This document shows, piece by piece, positions 1-9,813 of a DNA stretch of 64,000 nucleotides. The notes under the pieces were generated by a model, which had not been told where the DNA came from, searched no databases, and was given only the letters and a program-made list of their open reading frames with translations. Made by a program: the position numbers and the translations under genes. This stretch comes from Streptomyces canus (lineage in GTDB: Bacteria; Actinomycetota; Actinomycetes; Streptomycetales; Streptomycetaceae): contig NZ_KQ948657.1 of the NCBI RefSeq assembly GCF_001514145.1, positions 592,323 through 656,322 on the forward strand, in the 5' to 3' direction. Position 1 is the stretch's first letter; each line of letters begins with the position of its first letter.

Positions 1-114
1 GCCTCCCGGTGACCCTGCGTCTCGGCCGCATCCACACCCGCCGTCCGCGACCCGCCCGCCTCGGCCGACGGTGCGCCCGCCTCCCGGGAGCCCCGCTTCT
101 CGGGGCCCCGCGCC

Positions 115-969
115 TCAGCCGACACTGCGCTCCGCCGCCTCGACCACGTTGACGAGCAGCTGGGCGCGGGTCATCGGGCCGACGCCGCCGGGGTTCGGGG
201 AGAGGAAGCCGGCGACCTCGGCGACGCCGGGGTGGACGTCGCCGACGATCTTGCCCTCGGCGTTGCGGGAGACGCCGACGTCGAGAACGGCGGCGCCCGG
301 CTTCACGTCCTCGGGACGGATCAGGTGCGCGGAACCGGCGGCGGCGACGATGATGTCCGCGCGCTTGAGGTGCGAGGACAGGTCACGGGTGCCGGTGTGG
401 CACTGGGTCACCGTCGCGTTCTCACTGCGCCGGGTGAGCAGCAGCGGCATCGAGCGGCCGATCGTCACGCCACGGCCGACGACCACCACCTCCGCGCCCT
501 TGATCTCGACGCCGTACCGGCGCAACAGCGTCAGCACACCGTTCGGCGTGCACGGCAGGGGCGCCGGCTCGTTGAGGACCAGCCGCCCGAGGTTCATCGG
601 GTGCAGTCCGTCCGCGTCCTTGCCCGGGTCCATGAGTTCGAGGATGCGGTTCTCGTCGATGCCCTTGGGCAGCGGCAGCTGGACGATGTAACCGGTGCAC
701 TCCGGGTCGTCGTTCAGCTCGCGGACGACCGCCTCGATCTCCTCCTGCGTGGCCGTCTCGGGCAGTTCACGCTGGATGGAGGCGATGCCGACCTCCGCAC
801 AGTCCCGGTGCTTGCCGGCGACGTACTTCTGGCTGCCGGGGTCGCTCCCGACGAGGATCGTGCCGAGGCCGGGCGTGACGCCCTTCTCCTTCAGCGCCGC
901 CACGCGGGCGGTCAGATCGGACTTGATCGCGGCTGCGGTGGCCTTGCCATCGAGAATCTGGGCGGTCAT
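115..969 (-). CDS. folD: Bifunctional methylenetetrahydrofolate dehydrogenase / methenyltetrahydrofolate cyclohydrolase
   Basis: Cytosolic one-carbon enzyme that interconverts 5,10-methylene-THF and 10-formyl-THF with NADP, supplying formyl groups for the purine genes nearby. At 284 aa it has the usual family length. Visible signatures are the N-terminal catalytic segment with YVAGKHRDC (catalytic-site Lys, about residue 53), the Rossmann glycine motif [12 protein letters not shown] and the C-terminal PGGVGPMT signature. The ATG at 969 follows a GGATGGGG ribosome-binding site. One small oddity is GRGVTIGRS where many homologues have GRSxxVGRP. The gene stands alone and is transcribed away from the RDD gene. 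Identification is secure. Confidence 0.97.
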   Translation of the reverse strand: MTAQILDGKATAAAIKSDLTARVAALKEKGVTPGLGTILVGSDPGSQKYVAGKHRDCAEVGIASIQRELPETATQEEIEAVVRELNDDPECTGYIVQLPLPKGIDENRILELMDPGKDADGLHPMNLGRLVLNEPAPLPCTPNGVLTLLRRYGVEIKGAEVVVVGRGVTIGRSMPLLLTRRSENATVTQCHTGTRDLSSHLKRADIIVAAAGSAHLIRPEDVKPGAAVLDVGVSRNAEGKIVGDVHPGVAEVAGFLSPNPGGVGPMTRAQLLVNVVEAAERSVG

Positions 970-1209
970 GTCCCCATCCTCGCGGATGACCCGGCCCCGG
1001 TTCCAATCCGGGTTCCACCATTGGCCCGCTCAAGATCGGCGAGGTTGCACTTGCACAACACATACCGAATGAGGGTGGACAACAACACACCTGCCTAGAA
1101 CGATGTCTGGCGCAGTATCGCGGTTGATGTTCGGGGGGCAAACCGCTCAGACCGTGACGTTCCTCCGCGCAGTCCGCATTGTCCCCAGCTTGGCCCACGG
1201 AGGATCATC

Positions 1210-1854
1210 ATGAGTTTCGGCTCGCCCAACAACCCTTACGAGCAGCCGCAGAACCCCCAGAACCCCCAGCAGCAGCCCGGTTACGGCTACCCCCAGCAGC
1301 CGCCGCAGCAGCAGCCCGGTTACGGATACCCGCAGCAGGCTCCCCAGGGCGTACCGCCACAGCAGGGATACCCCCAGCAGCCTGGCTACGGCTACCCGCA
1401 GGCGCCGCAGGTCCCGGCCTCCGCCTACGGCTACCCGCAGCAGCCGGGCTACGGCGCGCAGCCCCCGTACGCGAACTGGGGCCAGCGCTTCCTCGGCACC
1501 CTGGTCGACATGCTCGTGTTCGTGGTCCCGTACATCATCGTGGGCGTCGGAGCGGCCAACAAGACGGCGGCCCTGGTGATCATCGGCTACCTCGGCATCA
1601 TCGGCATCGCGATCTGGCTGCTGATCATGGAGGGCCGTACCGGCCAGACGCTCGGCAAGAAGGCGCTCGGCATCCGCCTGGTGCGGGAGAGCGACGGACA
1701 GCCCCTCGGCGTCGGCATGGCCTTCGTCCGCCGTCTCGCGCACTTCCTGGACAGCCTCGCGTGCTACCTCGGCTGGCTGTGGCCGGCCTGGGACGCCAAG
1801 CGTCAGACCTTCGCCGACAAGGTCTGCTCGTCCATCGTCATCCGGACGAACTGA
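1210..1854 (+). CDS. RDD family membrane protein with Gln/Pro/Tyr-rich N-terminus
   Basis: A 214-aa protein of unknown exact role. The first ~90 residues are a low-complexity cytosolic tail of GYGYPQQ-type repeats. The RDD domain follows, starting near residue 94 with the family signature RFLGTLVD, and has two or three membrane segments and the conserved loop [20 protein letters not shown] proteins are small integral membrane proteins; some have been linked to ion transport. The ATG at 1210 follows GGAGGATCATC, a good ribosome-binding site. A strong hairpin terminator follows the gene, so it is probably monocistronic. Confidence 0.9.
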   Translation: MSFGSPNNPYEQPQNPQNPQQQPGYGYPQQPPQQQPGYGYPQQAPQGVPPQQGYPQQPGYGYPQAPQVPASAYGYPQQPGYGAQPPYANWGQRFLGTLVDMLVFVVPYIIVGVGAANKTAALVIIGYLGIIGIAIWLLIMEGRTGQTLGKKALGIRLVRESDGQPLGVGMAFVRRLAHFLDSLACYLGWLWPAWDAKRQTFADKVCSSIVIRTN

Positions 1855-1910
1855 GCACCGCTTCACCACAATCGGCGGCGGATCGCCACGTCGCCTTCTC
1901 GCCATACTTC

Positions 1911-1947
1911 CCCCGGGGCCGTGTCACGTCGTGACACGGCCCCGGGG
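1911..1947 (+). terminator. Hairpin terminator after the RDD gene
   Basis: A perfect 17-bp stem (1911–1927 with 1931–1947) around a 3-nt loop, lying 57 bp downstream of the RDD stop codon and before the FHA gene. There is no clear T-run, which is common in Streptomyces terminators. Confidence 0.8.
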
Positions 1948-1994
1948 CGTCACCCACCCTGGCTCGTAGACACGCGGGGACGGGGAGACGGACC

Positions 1995-2735
1995 GTGTAC
2001 AGCATCATCGTGGTACCTCCGCCGACCACGGAGGACCGGACTACGCCACAGCAGCTGCGACTCGCCCCGGGCGAGCGGCTGACCTTCGGACGCGGCGCCG
2101 CCTGCGCGGTGCGGATCCCCCATGAGGGGGTGTCCCGAAGAGCCGGCGAGATCACCGCGCAGGGCGCGTTCTGGGCGCTGAGCAACCTGTCCGGACGCCA
2201 GACGTACGTCGTGGAGAACCCGGAGGGCGCGGGCGAACACATCAAGGTCGGGCCGGGGCGCCTGGAGGCGCCGGTCCCCTTCGAGTTCTCGCGGATCGTG
2301 CTGCCGGCCGCGGGCGACCTGATCGCCATCGACGTGTGGGCGCCGCGCCACGACTATCTGCGCGCCGACGGCGACATGGAGGGGACGACCACCGCGCCCG
2401 CCTTCTCCGTCGACCGGACCAAGCGGTACTTCGCGGTCCTGGCCGCCCTGTGCGAGCCCCGCTTGCGCGGCGAACCGCACGCTCCGCTGCCCACCGTGGA
2501 CCAGGTGGTCGAGCGGCTGCGCCCCCACTGGGCGGCCGCCTCCCGCACTTCGGTGCAGTGGAACATCGACTACCTGGCGGTGAAGCTGCGCCTGAAGCCC
2601 GGCCCGGAGGAGGCCGACCCGGGCCCGCGGCTGAACGGCAAGAAGGAGTCTCTGGTCTCCCTGGCGCTCCGCTTCGACCTGGTCCGCGAGGAGGACCTGG
2701 TGGTGCTGACGGGTTCCGGCGGGGCGGCCCGGTGA
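1995..2735 (+). CDS. FHA-like domain protein coupled to a Ser/Thr kinase
   Basis: A 246-aa cytosolic protein. Residues ~1–120 look like a forkhead-associated fold: GERLTFGRGAACAVRIP followed by GVSRRAGEI matches the FHA pattern GR…SRxHA. The usual phosphothreonine-region His is replaced by Ala (SRRA), so phosphopeptide binding is uncertain. Residues ~130–230 hold a helix-rich segment around SVQWNIDYLAVKLRLK that resembles a winged-helix module. The stop codon overlaps the GTG of the following kinase (GTGA), so the two are co-translated. FHA proteins are usual partners or substrates of such kinases. The start is a GTG after GGGGAGACGGACC. Confidence 0.8.
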   Translation: MYSIIVVPPPTTEDRTTPQQLRLAPGERLTFGRGAACAVRIPHEGVSRRAGEITAQGAFWALSNLSGRQTYVVENPEGAGEHIKVGPGRLEAPVPFEFSRIVLPAAGDLIAIDVWAPRHDYLRADGDMEGTTTAPAFSVDRTKRYFAVLAALCEPRLRGEPHAPLPTVDQVVERLRPHWAAASRTSVQWNIDYLAVKLRLKPGPEEADPGPRLNGKKESLVSLALRFDLVREEDLVVLTGSGGAAR

Positions 2736-4270
2736 CCGAGCCGTACGCCGTGCCGGTCCCCCGGGGCTACCGGGTGGGCGGCTGGGAGGTGCGCGAACCG
2801 ATCGCCACGGGCGCCTTCGGGAGCGTGTACGAGGGCCGGCGGCGGGACGGGCAGCCCGCGACGGCCGCCCTGAAGTTCCTGCCGACCGGCACCGGGACGC
2901 CCCGCCGGCTCACCCATCTGCGGGAACTCGTGGAGCGCGAGGTGCAGTTGTACCGCAGGCTCAGACGCCCCCGTCTGATCCGGATGTACGACACCCTCGT
3001 CGTCGACGATCCCGAGCGCCCGGAGCTGGACGGCGCCACCGTCCTCGTACTGGAGAAGGCGCAGACCTCCCTGTCGGCCCTGCTGGCCACACAGCCCCGT
3101 CCGCCGTCCGGCCCCGCCCTGCTCGCCCAGATCTGCGAGGGACTGGCCCAGCTGCACCGCGCGAACTGGGTGCATGGCGATCTGAAGCCCGCCAACGTCC
3201 TGCTGATGGAGGACGGTTCGGCCCGGCTCGCCGACTTCAACATGGCCGCGGAACTGGAGGGCACCCACGCCTACACCCCCGCCTTCTCCACACCCGACTA
3301 CACCCCGCCGGAACTCCTGTGGGCGGAGATCGGCGAACGCGGCCGCCGGATCCGCCCCTCCGCCGACGTCTGGGCCTTCGGCGTCCTCGCACACCTGGTC
3401 CTCACCGACACCTTCCCGCTGCCCGGCGGCACCCCGACGGCCCGCCGGGACGCGGCCGCCGCCTACGCCCGCGGCACCGACGACCTGCGGCTGTCGCCCG
3501 AACTCCCCGACGACTGGCGGGAGATCATCCGCGACTGCCTCACCCGCACGCACGCCGAGCGCGTCACCGTCGAGCCGCTGTTGCGCCGCGTGGAGACGGC
3601 GGCCGGAACCGCCCGCTCCCCCCGCCCGTCCCTCGCGCGCCGCCTCCGTCGTACGACGATCACGGCGGCCGTGCTCGCCGCCGGCGCACTGGCCGCGCTC
3701 GGTTACGGCATCAGCGACTGGACCTCCGACGACAACGGCCCCGCCGGCGACGCGTCCGCACCGGCGACCGTCTCACCCGCGACCTACGGCGCCGCCGAAC
3801 TCCGTACCGACAAAGGCGTCCCGGCCCCCTACCGGGTACTGATCGTCGAGTCGGCGCACGACTGCGCGCAGGAGGACGTCACTCCGGCTCTGATCGCCGC
3901 CATGCTGAAGGCGGAGAGCAACTTCGACCCGGATCTCTCCGATCCGGCCAACGACGAGTACGGCATCGCCCGTTGGACGCCGAGGGTGCTGCGGTACTGG
4001 ATGAACGCCGACGGCACACCCGCCGACACCATGCCCCAACCCCCCTTCCCGCCCGCCGAGTCCATCCCGGCGATGGCCCGTTACCTGTGCTGGATCGCGC
4101 CCCGCCTGGACGCGGGTCTGCCGGGCGACCGCCGGGTGCTGATCGCCGCCGCCTACCGGACGTCGTACGACAAGGTGAACGACGCGGGCGGGGTGCCCGC
4201 GAAGTACCGCGATTACGCGGCGCGGATCGCGCAGTACCTCAAGGAGTACACGCCGCCCGGCGCGATGTGA
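2732..4270 (+). CDS. Transmembrane Ser/Thr protein kinase with outside lytic-transglycosylase-like domain
   Basis: A 512-aa single-pass kinase. The kinase domain spans residues ~15–285: glycine loop GAFGSVYEG (27–35), ATP-binding Lys48 in AALKF, and catalytic HGDLKPANV (Asp150). The metal motif reads DFN (168–170) instead of DFG. The membrane segment is at ~309–326. The outside part (~385–505) resembles soluble lytic transglycosylases (SLT), with ALIAAMLKAESNFDP around candidate catalytic Glu395 and a later AAAYRTSYDKVND segment. The GTG start at 2732 overlaps the FHA stop. A kinase fused to a muralytic-type domain suggests direct wall sensing or cutting. Whether the kinase is active with DFN is unknown. 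Confidence 0.88.
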   Translation: MTEPYAVPVPRGYRVGGWEVREPIATGAFGSVYEGRRRDGQPATAALKFLPTGTGTPRRLTHLRELVEREVQLYRRLRRPRLIRMYDTLVVDDPERPELDGATVLVLEKAQTSLSALLATQPRPPSGPALLAQICEGLAQLHRANWVHGDLKPANVLLMEDGSARLADFNMAAELEGTHAYTPAFSTPDYTPPELLWAEIGERGRRIRPSADVWAFGVLAHLVLTDTFPLPGGTPTARRDAAAAYARGTDDLRLSPELPDDWREIIRDCLTRTHAERVTVEPLLRRVETAAGTARSPRPSLARRLRRTTITAAVLAAGALAALGYGISDWTSDDNGPAGDASAPATVSPATYGAAELRTDKGVPAPYRVLIVESAHDCAQEDVTPALIAAMLKAESNFDPDLSDPANDEYGIARWTPRVLRYWMNADGTPADTMPQPPFPPAESIPAMARYLCWIAPRLDAGLPGDRRVLIAAAYRTSYDKVNDAGGVPAKYRDYAARIAQYLKEYTPPGAM

Positions 4271-4370
4271 CCCTGAGACTTCTCAGGTACCCGCGCGAGG
4301 GGAGGACCGGCAGGGTGGGCGCAGGCCGCTTCGGCGGCACCACCACCGAAGTTCACCTGGGGGTATCGAC

Positions 4371-4643
4371 GTGAACATCATCAAGCCCGCCGCACTGCTG
4401 CTCGCGGCCGGCGCACTGGTCGCCGGCTCCGCGGCGGTCGCGTCCGCGGCCGTACCGGACTCGCGCGAGGGCACCGCACCGGACGGCACCCGCGTGACCG
4501 TCGTCACGGACGGCAACCGCGACTGGGCCGCGCCGGCCGACCGGGATCTCTCCACCCCGGACGGCACGCGGGTGACCGGCGGCTACCACCACGACGGCAC
4601 GCGCGTCACCGGCGTCCAGCCCGACGGCACCCGGGTCACCTGA
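4371..4643 (+). CDS. Small secreted protein with DGTRVT repeats
   Basis: A 90-aa protein of unknown function. Residues 1–29 form a clear signal peptide (positive NIIK start, a core of Ala/Leu/Val, cleavage near ASA-AVP). The mature ~60 residues are hydrophilic and carry the hexapeptide DGTRVT four times, the last at the extreme C-terminus. The start is a GTG at 4371 behind GGGGG with suitable spacing. It sits between two wall-linked membrane kinases and ends in a strong terminator. It could be an extracellular ligand or a kinase-related envelope peptide, but nothing in the sequence proves this. Confidence 0.75.
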   Translation: MNIIKPAALLLAAGALVAGSAAVASAAVPDSREGTAPDGTRVTVVTDGNRDWAAPADRDLSTPDGTRVTGGYHHDGTRVTGVQPDGTRVT

Positions 4644-4656
4644 CCCGGCGCGGACC

Positions 4657-4698
4657 GCGCGGTCTCCGGCCCCTTCGGGGGAGGGCCGGAGACCGCGC
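4657..4698 (+). terminator. Strong hairpin terminator after the DGTRVT gene
   Basis: A perfect 16-bp stem (4657–4672 with 4683–4698) and a 10-nt loop, starting 14 bp after the stop codon. Confidence 0.85.
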
Positions 4699-4825
4699 TC
4701 ACGTATGCGCGGGCGTCGTTCCCCCGTATCCCGGCACTCCCCGGCAGCGGGGCGCTAGCCTCTCCTCAGTCAACTGGCGTGACGTGAGAGCACGTTGAGG
4801 AAAGAAAAGGCAGGTCGGGGGGACC

Positions 4826-6490
4826 GTGACAGACATACCGGCGGCCGGTGACGCGCTGCGGCAGGCGGGCGCGGCCCCGCTGCTGCCCGCCGATCCCGGA
4901 CGTATCGGACCCTACGTCCCGCTCGGGCTGCTCGGCAGCGGCGGCATGGGCCGGGTCTATCTGGCCCGGCGTGCCGACGACGCCCCGGGACTCGCCGCCG
5001 TGAAGGTGATCCGGCCCGAGTACGCCGAAGGCCAGGACTTCCGGCGGCGCTTCGAGCGGGAGGCCGCCGTGCACGGCCGGGTACGCACACCGCGCGCACC
5101 GCATCTGCTGGGCACCGGATTCGACGACGCGCTGCTGTGGATGGCCACCGAGTACCTGCCCGGACTCAACCTCGCCGAGGCCGTCCGCGAGTGCGGGCTG
5201 CTGGAGCCGGCCGGGGTGTGGCGGCTGGTCGCGGAACTCGGGGAGGCCCTGTCGGCGCTGGCCGCCGCCGGGGTCGTGCACCGGGATCTCAAGCCGTCCA
5301 ACGTGATCCTGTCCCCCCGGGGCACGCACGTCATCGACTTCGGCATCTCCCGCGCGGCCGACAGCAGCGCGATCACCACGACCGGCAACCGGGTCGGCAC
5401 GGCCGCGTACATGGCGCCCGAGTACCTGCGCGAGGGCCGCTGCGACGCCGCCTCCGACGTCTTCTCCCTCGGCTGCACCATCGTCTACGCCGCCACCGGT
5501 CACGCCCCCTTCGGCGACGGGACCGGCGTGGACGTCATGCACCGGGTCGCCTTCGAGGCACCCGACACCGAGGTCATGGCCGAACTCGCCCAGGCGGACC
5601 CCGCGTTGGCCGCGCTGCTGTCCGCCTGTCTCGCCAAGGACCCCGCCGGGCGTCCCGCCCCGCGGCAGCTGATCGACGCGGCCACGGCCGCCGGGCACGG
5701 CCGCGCGTCCCACTGGCACGACACACTGGCCGCCCGGCTCCTGGACCGGCAGCAGGGATGTGCGGTGCTGGAGGGCGTGCCCGTCCGCCAGTCCCCCCAC
5801 TTCCGCACGCCCACGGAGCCGGTGCTCTCACCGGTCCCCGCACCGGCCACCGGTTCCGGTAGGCGGCGGAGGCCCCTCCTGGCCGCCGTCGCGGGGATCG
5901 CCGTCGGAGCCGTGGCCGTCGGTGCCTTCCTGCTCACCCGTCCGGGCCTCGACTCCCCGGCCGCCGCCGCCCCGACGCGCTCCGGCAGTGTCAGCGCCTC
6001 CGCCGCACCGGCCTCTTCCGCGACCGGGGCCTCCGCCTCGCCCTCCGGCAAGGACGCCGGCGAGAAGAAGAAGGACAAGAGCGAGCCGCAGACGGCCGCC
6101 CCCGAGGAGAGCAGCAGCGCGCCGGACAGCACTCCGTCCGCGACGGCCACCCGAAACGGCGGCGGCACGGGCGGTGGAACCAGCACCGCCCCCACCCCCA
6201 CCGCCACGGTGACCAAGACCGCGGCGCCCCCGGCCACCCCCGCCTGGATCTCCGGCTGCACCTACTACTCCGGCACCGAACTCACCGACTACGGCGACAA
6301 GGGCCAGCGGGTCGTGCAGGTGCAGTGCATGCTCACCAAGCGCGGCTACAGCGTGGGCGGTTCGGGCGTGGACGGTGAGTTCGGCAAGGACACCCAGTCG
6401 GCGGTCAAGCAGTTCCAGAGCGCCAAGGGGCTGGAAGTGGACGGCCAGGTGGGGCCCAACACGTGGGCGGCGCTGCGCAGTTCGACGTAG
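4826..6490 (+). CDS. Transmembrane Ser/Thr protein kinase with C-terminal peptidoglycan-binding domain
   Basis: A 554-aa PASTA-less Hanks-type kinase. The kinase domain covers ~27–290 and all key motifs are intact: GSGGMGRVYLA, Lys60 in AAVKVI, HRDLKPSNV (~152), DFGIS (~171) and MAPEYL. A proline/serine-rich stretch flanks the membrane segment at ~352–373. A long Ser/Thr/Pro linker follows, then a peptidoglycan_binding_1 domain at ~490–552 with GVDGEFGKDTQSAV and VDGQVGPNTWAAL. The outside domain should tether the sensor part to the cell wall. The GTG at 4826 follows GGTCGGGGGG. It converges on purH, with only 26 bp between stops. Confidence 0.93.
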   Translation: MTDIPAAGDALRQAGAAPLLPADPGRIGPYVPLGLLGSGGMGRVYLARRADDAPGLAAVKVIRPEYAEGQDFRRRFEREAAVHGRVRTPRAPHLLGTGFDDALLWMATEYLPGLNLAEAVRECGLLEPAGVWRLVAELGEALSALAAAGVVHRDLKPSNVILSPRGTHVIDFGISRAADSSAITTTGNRVGTAAYMAPEYLREGRCDAASDVFSLGCTIVYAATGHAPFGDGTGVDVMHRVAFEAPDTEVMAELAQADPALAALLSACLAKDPAGRPAPRQLIDAATAAGHGRASHWHDTLAARLLDRQQGCAVLEGVPVRQSPHFRTPTEPVLSPVPAPATGSGRRRRPLLAAVAGIAVGAVAVGAFLLTRPGLDSPAAAAPTRSGSVSASAAPASSATGASASPSGKDAGEKKKDKSEPQTAAPEESSSAPDSTPSATATRNGGGTGGGTSTAPTPTATVTKTAAPPATPAWISGCTYYSGTELTDYGDKGQRVVQVQCMLTKRGYSVGGSGVDGEFGKDTQSAVKQFQSAKGLEVDGQVGPNTWAALRSST

Positions 6491-6516
6491 CGCCGCCCTC
6501 GGGCCGGTTGTCAGTG

Positions 6517-8091
6517 TCAGTGGAAGAAGTGCCGCGTCCCCGTGAAGTACATCGTGATGCCGGCCTTCTGCGCGGCCTCGACGACGAGTTCGTCACGGAC
6601 CGAGCCGCCCGGCTGGACGACCGCCTTCACACCGGCTTCCAGGAGGACCTCCAGGCCGTCCGGGAACGGGAAGAAGGCGTCCGAGGCCGCGTACGAGCCC
6701 TGCGCGCGCTCGGCGCCGGCCCGCTCCACGGCCAGTTTCGCGGAGTCGACCCGGTTGACCTGCCCCATGCCGACGCCGACCGACGCGCCGTCCTTGGCGA
6801 GGAGGATGGCATTGGACTTGACGGCCCGGCAGGCCCGCCAGGCGAAGGCGAGCTCGCCGAGCTCGTCCGCGCTCAGGGCGTCGCCGGTCGCCAGCGTCCA
6901 GTTCGCCGGGTCGTCGCCCTCGGCCTGGAGGCGGTCGGTGACCTGGAGGAGCGCGCCGCCGTCGATGGGCTTGACCTCGGCGGGGTGCGCGGGCGCGGCC
7001 GGGGCCTTCAGGACCCGGATGTTCTTCTTCTTGGCGAGGGCTTCGAGGGCGCCGTCCTCGTAGTCGGGCGCGACGATGACCTCGGTGAAGATCTCGGCGA
7101 CCTGCTCCGCCATCTCCCGGCTCACCGGCCGGTTGACGGCGATGACGCCGCCGAAGGCCGACAGCGGGTCACACGCGTGTGCCTTGCGGTGCGCCTCGGC
7201 GACGTCCGAACCGACCGCGATACCGCAGGGGTTGGCGTGCTTGATGATCGCGACGGCCGGCTCGGTGTGGTCGTACGCGGCGCGGCGCGCGGCGTCCGTG
7301 TCCGTGTAGTTGTTGTACGACATCTCCTTGCCGTGCAGCTGCTCGGCCTCGGCGAGGCCGACGCCCGTGCCGTCGACGTAGAGCGCGGCGGGCTGGTGCG
7401 GGTTCTCGCCGTAGCGCAGGGTGTTGCGGCGCTCCAGGGTGGCGCCGAGGAAGTCGGGGAAGAGCGACTCGTCCACGGGGGCGTAGGAGCTGGCGAACCA
7501 GCTGGCGACCGCGATGTCGTACTCGGCGGTGTGCCGGAAGGCCTCGGCGGCGAGCCGCTTGCGGGTGGTGAGGTCGAAGCCGCCGTCCTTGACCGCGGCG
7601 AGGACGTCGCCGTACCGCGCGGGGCTCGTGACGATCGCGACGGACGGGTGGTTCTTGGCGGCCGCGCGGACCATCGACGGGCCGCCGATGTCGATCTGCT
7701 CGACGCACTCGTCGGGGGTGGCACCGGAGGCGACGGTCTCGCGGAACGGGTAGAGGTTGCTGACCACCAGGTCGAAGGGCTCGATGCCCAGCTCGGCCAG
7801 CTGCTGCCGGTGGTCCTCGAGCCGCAGGTCGGCGAGGATGCCGGCGTGCACGCGCGGGTGCAGGGTCTTGACGCGGCCGTCCAGGCACTCGGGGAAGCCG
7901 GTGAGCTCCTCGACCTTGGTGACGGGGACGCCGGCGGCGGCGATACGGCCCGCGGTGGACCCGGTGGAGACGAGTTCGACGCCGGCTTCGTGCAGCCCGC
8001 GGGCAAGCTCTTCGAGCCCGGTCTTGTCGTAGACGCTGACGAGCGCGCGACGGATGGCCCGCTTGCCGTTCTCGATGCTCTCGGCGGTCAC
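6517..8091 (-). CDS. purH: Bifunctional AICAR formyltransferase / IMP cyclohydrolase
   Basis: Catalyses the last two steps of de novo purine synthesis: AICAR is formylated with 10-formyl-THF and the product is cyclised to IMP. At 524 aa it has the expected length. The N-terminal IMP cyclohydrolase part shows [15 protein letters not shown] and STGSTAGRI; the formyltransferase part has the diagnostic [11 protein letters not shown]. The start is GTG at 8091, overlapping the purN stop (GTGA), so the two are translationally coupled. Identification is secure. Confidence 0.98.
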   Translation of the reverse strand: MTAESIENGKRAIRRALVSVYDKTGLEELARGLHEAGVELVSTGSTAGRIAAAGVPVTKVEELTGFPECLDGRVKTLHPRVHAGILADLRLEDHRQQLAELGIEPFDLVVSNLYPFRETVASGATPDECVEQIDIGGPSMVRAAAKNHPSVAIVTSPARYGDVLAAVKDGGFDLTTRKRLAAEAFRHTAEYDIAVASWFASSYAPVDESLFPDFLGATLERRNTLRYGENPHQPAALYVDGTGVGLAEAEQLHGKEMSYNNYTDTDAARRAAYDHTEPAVAIIKHANPCGIAVGSDVAEAHRKAHACDPLSAFGGVIAVNRPVSREMAEQVAEIFTEVIVAPDYEDGALEALAKKKNIRVLKAPAAPAHPAEVKPIDGGALLQVTDRLQAEGDDPANWTLATGDALSADELGELAFAWRACRAVKSNAILLAKDGASVGVGMGQVNRVDSAKLAVERAGAERAQGSYAASDAFFPFPDGLEVLLEAGVKAVVQPGGSVRDELVVEAAQKAGITMYFTGTRHFFH

Positions 8092-8735
8092 TGGATAACT
8101 ACCTTTCGTCCCTCAATGCGATAGCCGTTGCGGGCGAGCCGCCCCACGACCTCGACGAGCAGCCTTCGCTCGACTTCCTTGATGCGCTCGTGCAGAGCGC
8201 TCTCGTCGTCCTCGTCCCGGATCTCCACCACGCCCTGGGCGATGATCGGTCCGGTGTCGACGCCGTCGTCGACGAAGTGGACGGTGCAGCCGGTGACCCT
8301 GGCTCCGTACGCGAGCGCGTCGCGCACTCCGTGGGCCCCCGGAAAACTGGGCAGCAGCGCGGGGTGGGTGTTCACGAACCGCCCGCCGAAGCGCGCGAGG
8401 AACTCCTTCCCCACGATCTTCATGAACCCGGCGGACACCACGAGGTCCGGTTCGTACGCGGAGACGGCCTCGGCGAGGGCGGTGTCCCACTCCTCGCGGG
8501 TCTCGAAGTCCTTGACCTTGCGGACGAAGGTGGCAATCCCGGCCCGCTCGGCCCGCGCGAGCCCCTCGATATTGTCGCGGTCCGCCCCGACGGCCACGAT
8601 CTCGGCACCGTAGGCCGCCGCGCCGGTCGTCTCGATGGCGTCAAGGAGCGCCTGTAGGTTCGTACCGGATCCGGAGACCAGCACGACCAGTCGCTTGACC
8701 GGCCTGGCCTGCTCGGCCACGGGCTTGGCGGCCAC
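8088..8735 (-). CDS. purN: Phosphoribosylglycinamide formyltransferase
   Basis: Transfers formyl from 10-formyl-THF to GAR, the third step of de novo purine synthesis. A GTG start at 8735 gives 215 aa, the normal family length, and follows AGAAAGG at a good distance. Upstream in-frame starts would add an unrelated basic tail. Motifs are [12 protein letters not shown] near the N-terminus, [12 protein letters not shown] around the catalytic Asn/His, and a VDTGPIIAQ segment carrying the conserved Asp. It is the first gene of the purN–purH unit. Confidence 0.96.
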   Translation of the reverse strand: MAAKPVAEQARPVKRLVVLVSGSGTNLQALLDAIETTGAAAYGAEIVAVGADRDNIEGLARAERAGIATFVRKVKDFETREEWDTALAEAVSAYEPDLVVSAGFMKIVGKEFLARFGGRFVNTHPALLPSFPGAHGVRDALAYGARVTGCTVHFVDDGVDTGPIIAQGVVEIRDEDDESALHERIKEVERRLLVEVVGRLARNGYRIEGRKVVIQ

Positions 8736-8760
8736 GGCGGGGCCCTTTCTCGGGGGAGCG

Positions 8761-8778
8761 TTTGTACGGTCGTACGAA
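8761..8778. promoter_or_regulatory. Palindrome upstream of purN
   Basis: The near-perfect inverted repeat TTTGTACG-GT-CGTACGAA lies 26 bp upstream of the purN start codon. It could be an operator for the purN–purH unit. No regulator family is recognised and the site is a guess from symmetry and position. Confidence 0.35.
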
Positions 8779-9017
8779 TGCTTCGAGCCCCGGGATACGG
8801 GGAAGTCTACGAAGCGGCCGAACGTCAGCAACGATACCGGCACACCGGAAGGCCCCCACGGGACGGGGGCGTGGCCGGAAGGTAGCGTCTGGGAGGGACC
8901 GGTCCGGGAACGCGGGTGGTGCGCGGTGCGTTCACCGGGTGAGGCTCGCGCCGACGGGCCCACCGAACCGTTCCATCCACGCCGTGCTACATCCTTCAAG
9001 GGGAAGACGCTCACTTG

Positions 9018-9809
9018 ATGTCGGACCGCAGCCTGCGACTCCTCACGCTCCCCCCGCAGTCGGTGCAGGGAGGGGAGCGCAGCGGCATGCTGCTGCGGGA
9101 GCAGCCCGCCTCGCCGCCGGACGCCCCTTCCTCCGACAAGAAGAACGGCAAGGGGCGGGGCGGTGCGGCCGAGGACGACAACCCCTTCGCCCCACCGCCG
9201 GAGGGCACCCCGGACCGCCCGTGGCAGCCGCGCCGCCCCGAGGGCTCGGACGACGGCCAGGACGACGACGGCACCCGAGGGCGCACCCCGTGGGGCAGTC
9301 AGTGGAGCGACCGCCAGCCGGGCCGCTCCGACGGCGGCTTCGGTAATCGCCCGGGCGCCGGCCCCGGCGGCGGCCCGCAGGGCCAGGGCAACGCGGGTCC
9401 GGGCCCGCGCTGGGACCCCATGGACCCCGCTCAGCGCCGCGCCCGCTACGCCCTGCTCTCCGGCATGTGGGCCTTCTTCTTCGCCCTCTTCGGCTGGCTG
9501 TATCTGGCCCTGCTCCTGGGTGCCCTGGCCCTGTACTGGGGCATCAGCGCGTTGCGCGCCAAGCCCCGCACCCCGGATCCCGACACCCCCGTTCCGCCCC
9601 AGTCCGCCCGCCCCCAGACCACCGCGGCGGTGAGCGGCCTGGTCACCGCCTCTCTGGCCATCACCCTGGTGGCGGGGGTTTTCACCGCGCGGCTCGTCTA
9701 CGACGACTACTACACCTGCACGAACGACGCGCTCACCAACCAGGCGAAGCAGTCGTGCACGGACCTGCTTCCGAAGAACCTCCGGGGGCTGCTGGGCGAG
9801 AGCAGCTGA
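9018..9809 (+). CDS. Membrane protein with long hydrophilic N-terminus
   Basis: A 263-aa hypothetical protein. The first ~140 residues are hydrophilic and rich in Gly, Pro, Asp and Arg. A membrane hairpin (~153–180, [20 protein letters not shown] region) and one further segment (~205–228) follow, and the short outside tail has two Cys residues (CTNDALTN…QSCTDL). This resembles DUF4190-like small membrane proteins common in actinobacteria, but I do not assign a function. The ATG at 9018 is preceded by GGGGAAGACG. The gene is divergent from purN and its stop lies 4 bp from the convergent neighbour. Confidence 0.75.
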   Translation: MSDRSLRLLTLPPQSVQGGERSGMLLREQPASPPDAPSSDKKNGKGRGGAAEDDNPFAPPPEGTPDRPWQPRRPEGSDDGQDDDGTRGRTPWGSQWSDRQPGRSDGGFGNRPGAGPGGGPQGQGNAGPGPRWDPMDPAQRRARYALLSGMWAFFFALFGWLYLALLLGALALYWGISALRAKPRTPDPDTPVPPQSARPQTTAAVSGLVTASLAITLVAGVFTARLVYDDYYTCTNDALTNQAKQSCTDLLPKNLRGLLGESS

Positions 9810-9813
9810 CGCG

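Noticed and set aside
1001..1020. GGTTCCAATCCGGGTTCC resembling a tRNA T-arm
   Set aside because: No acceptor stem or anticodon arm can be built around it; it lies in the folD/RDD promoter region.
6508..6516. TTGTCAGTG at the end of purH, identical to the PafBC element
   Set aside because: It lies inside the purH coding end between convergent genes and has no TAnnnT at the 8-nt spacing, so it is not a promoter.
6463..8124. 553-codon open frame antisense to purH
   Set aside because: Shadow of a secure gene; no domain or ribosome-binding site.
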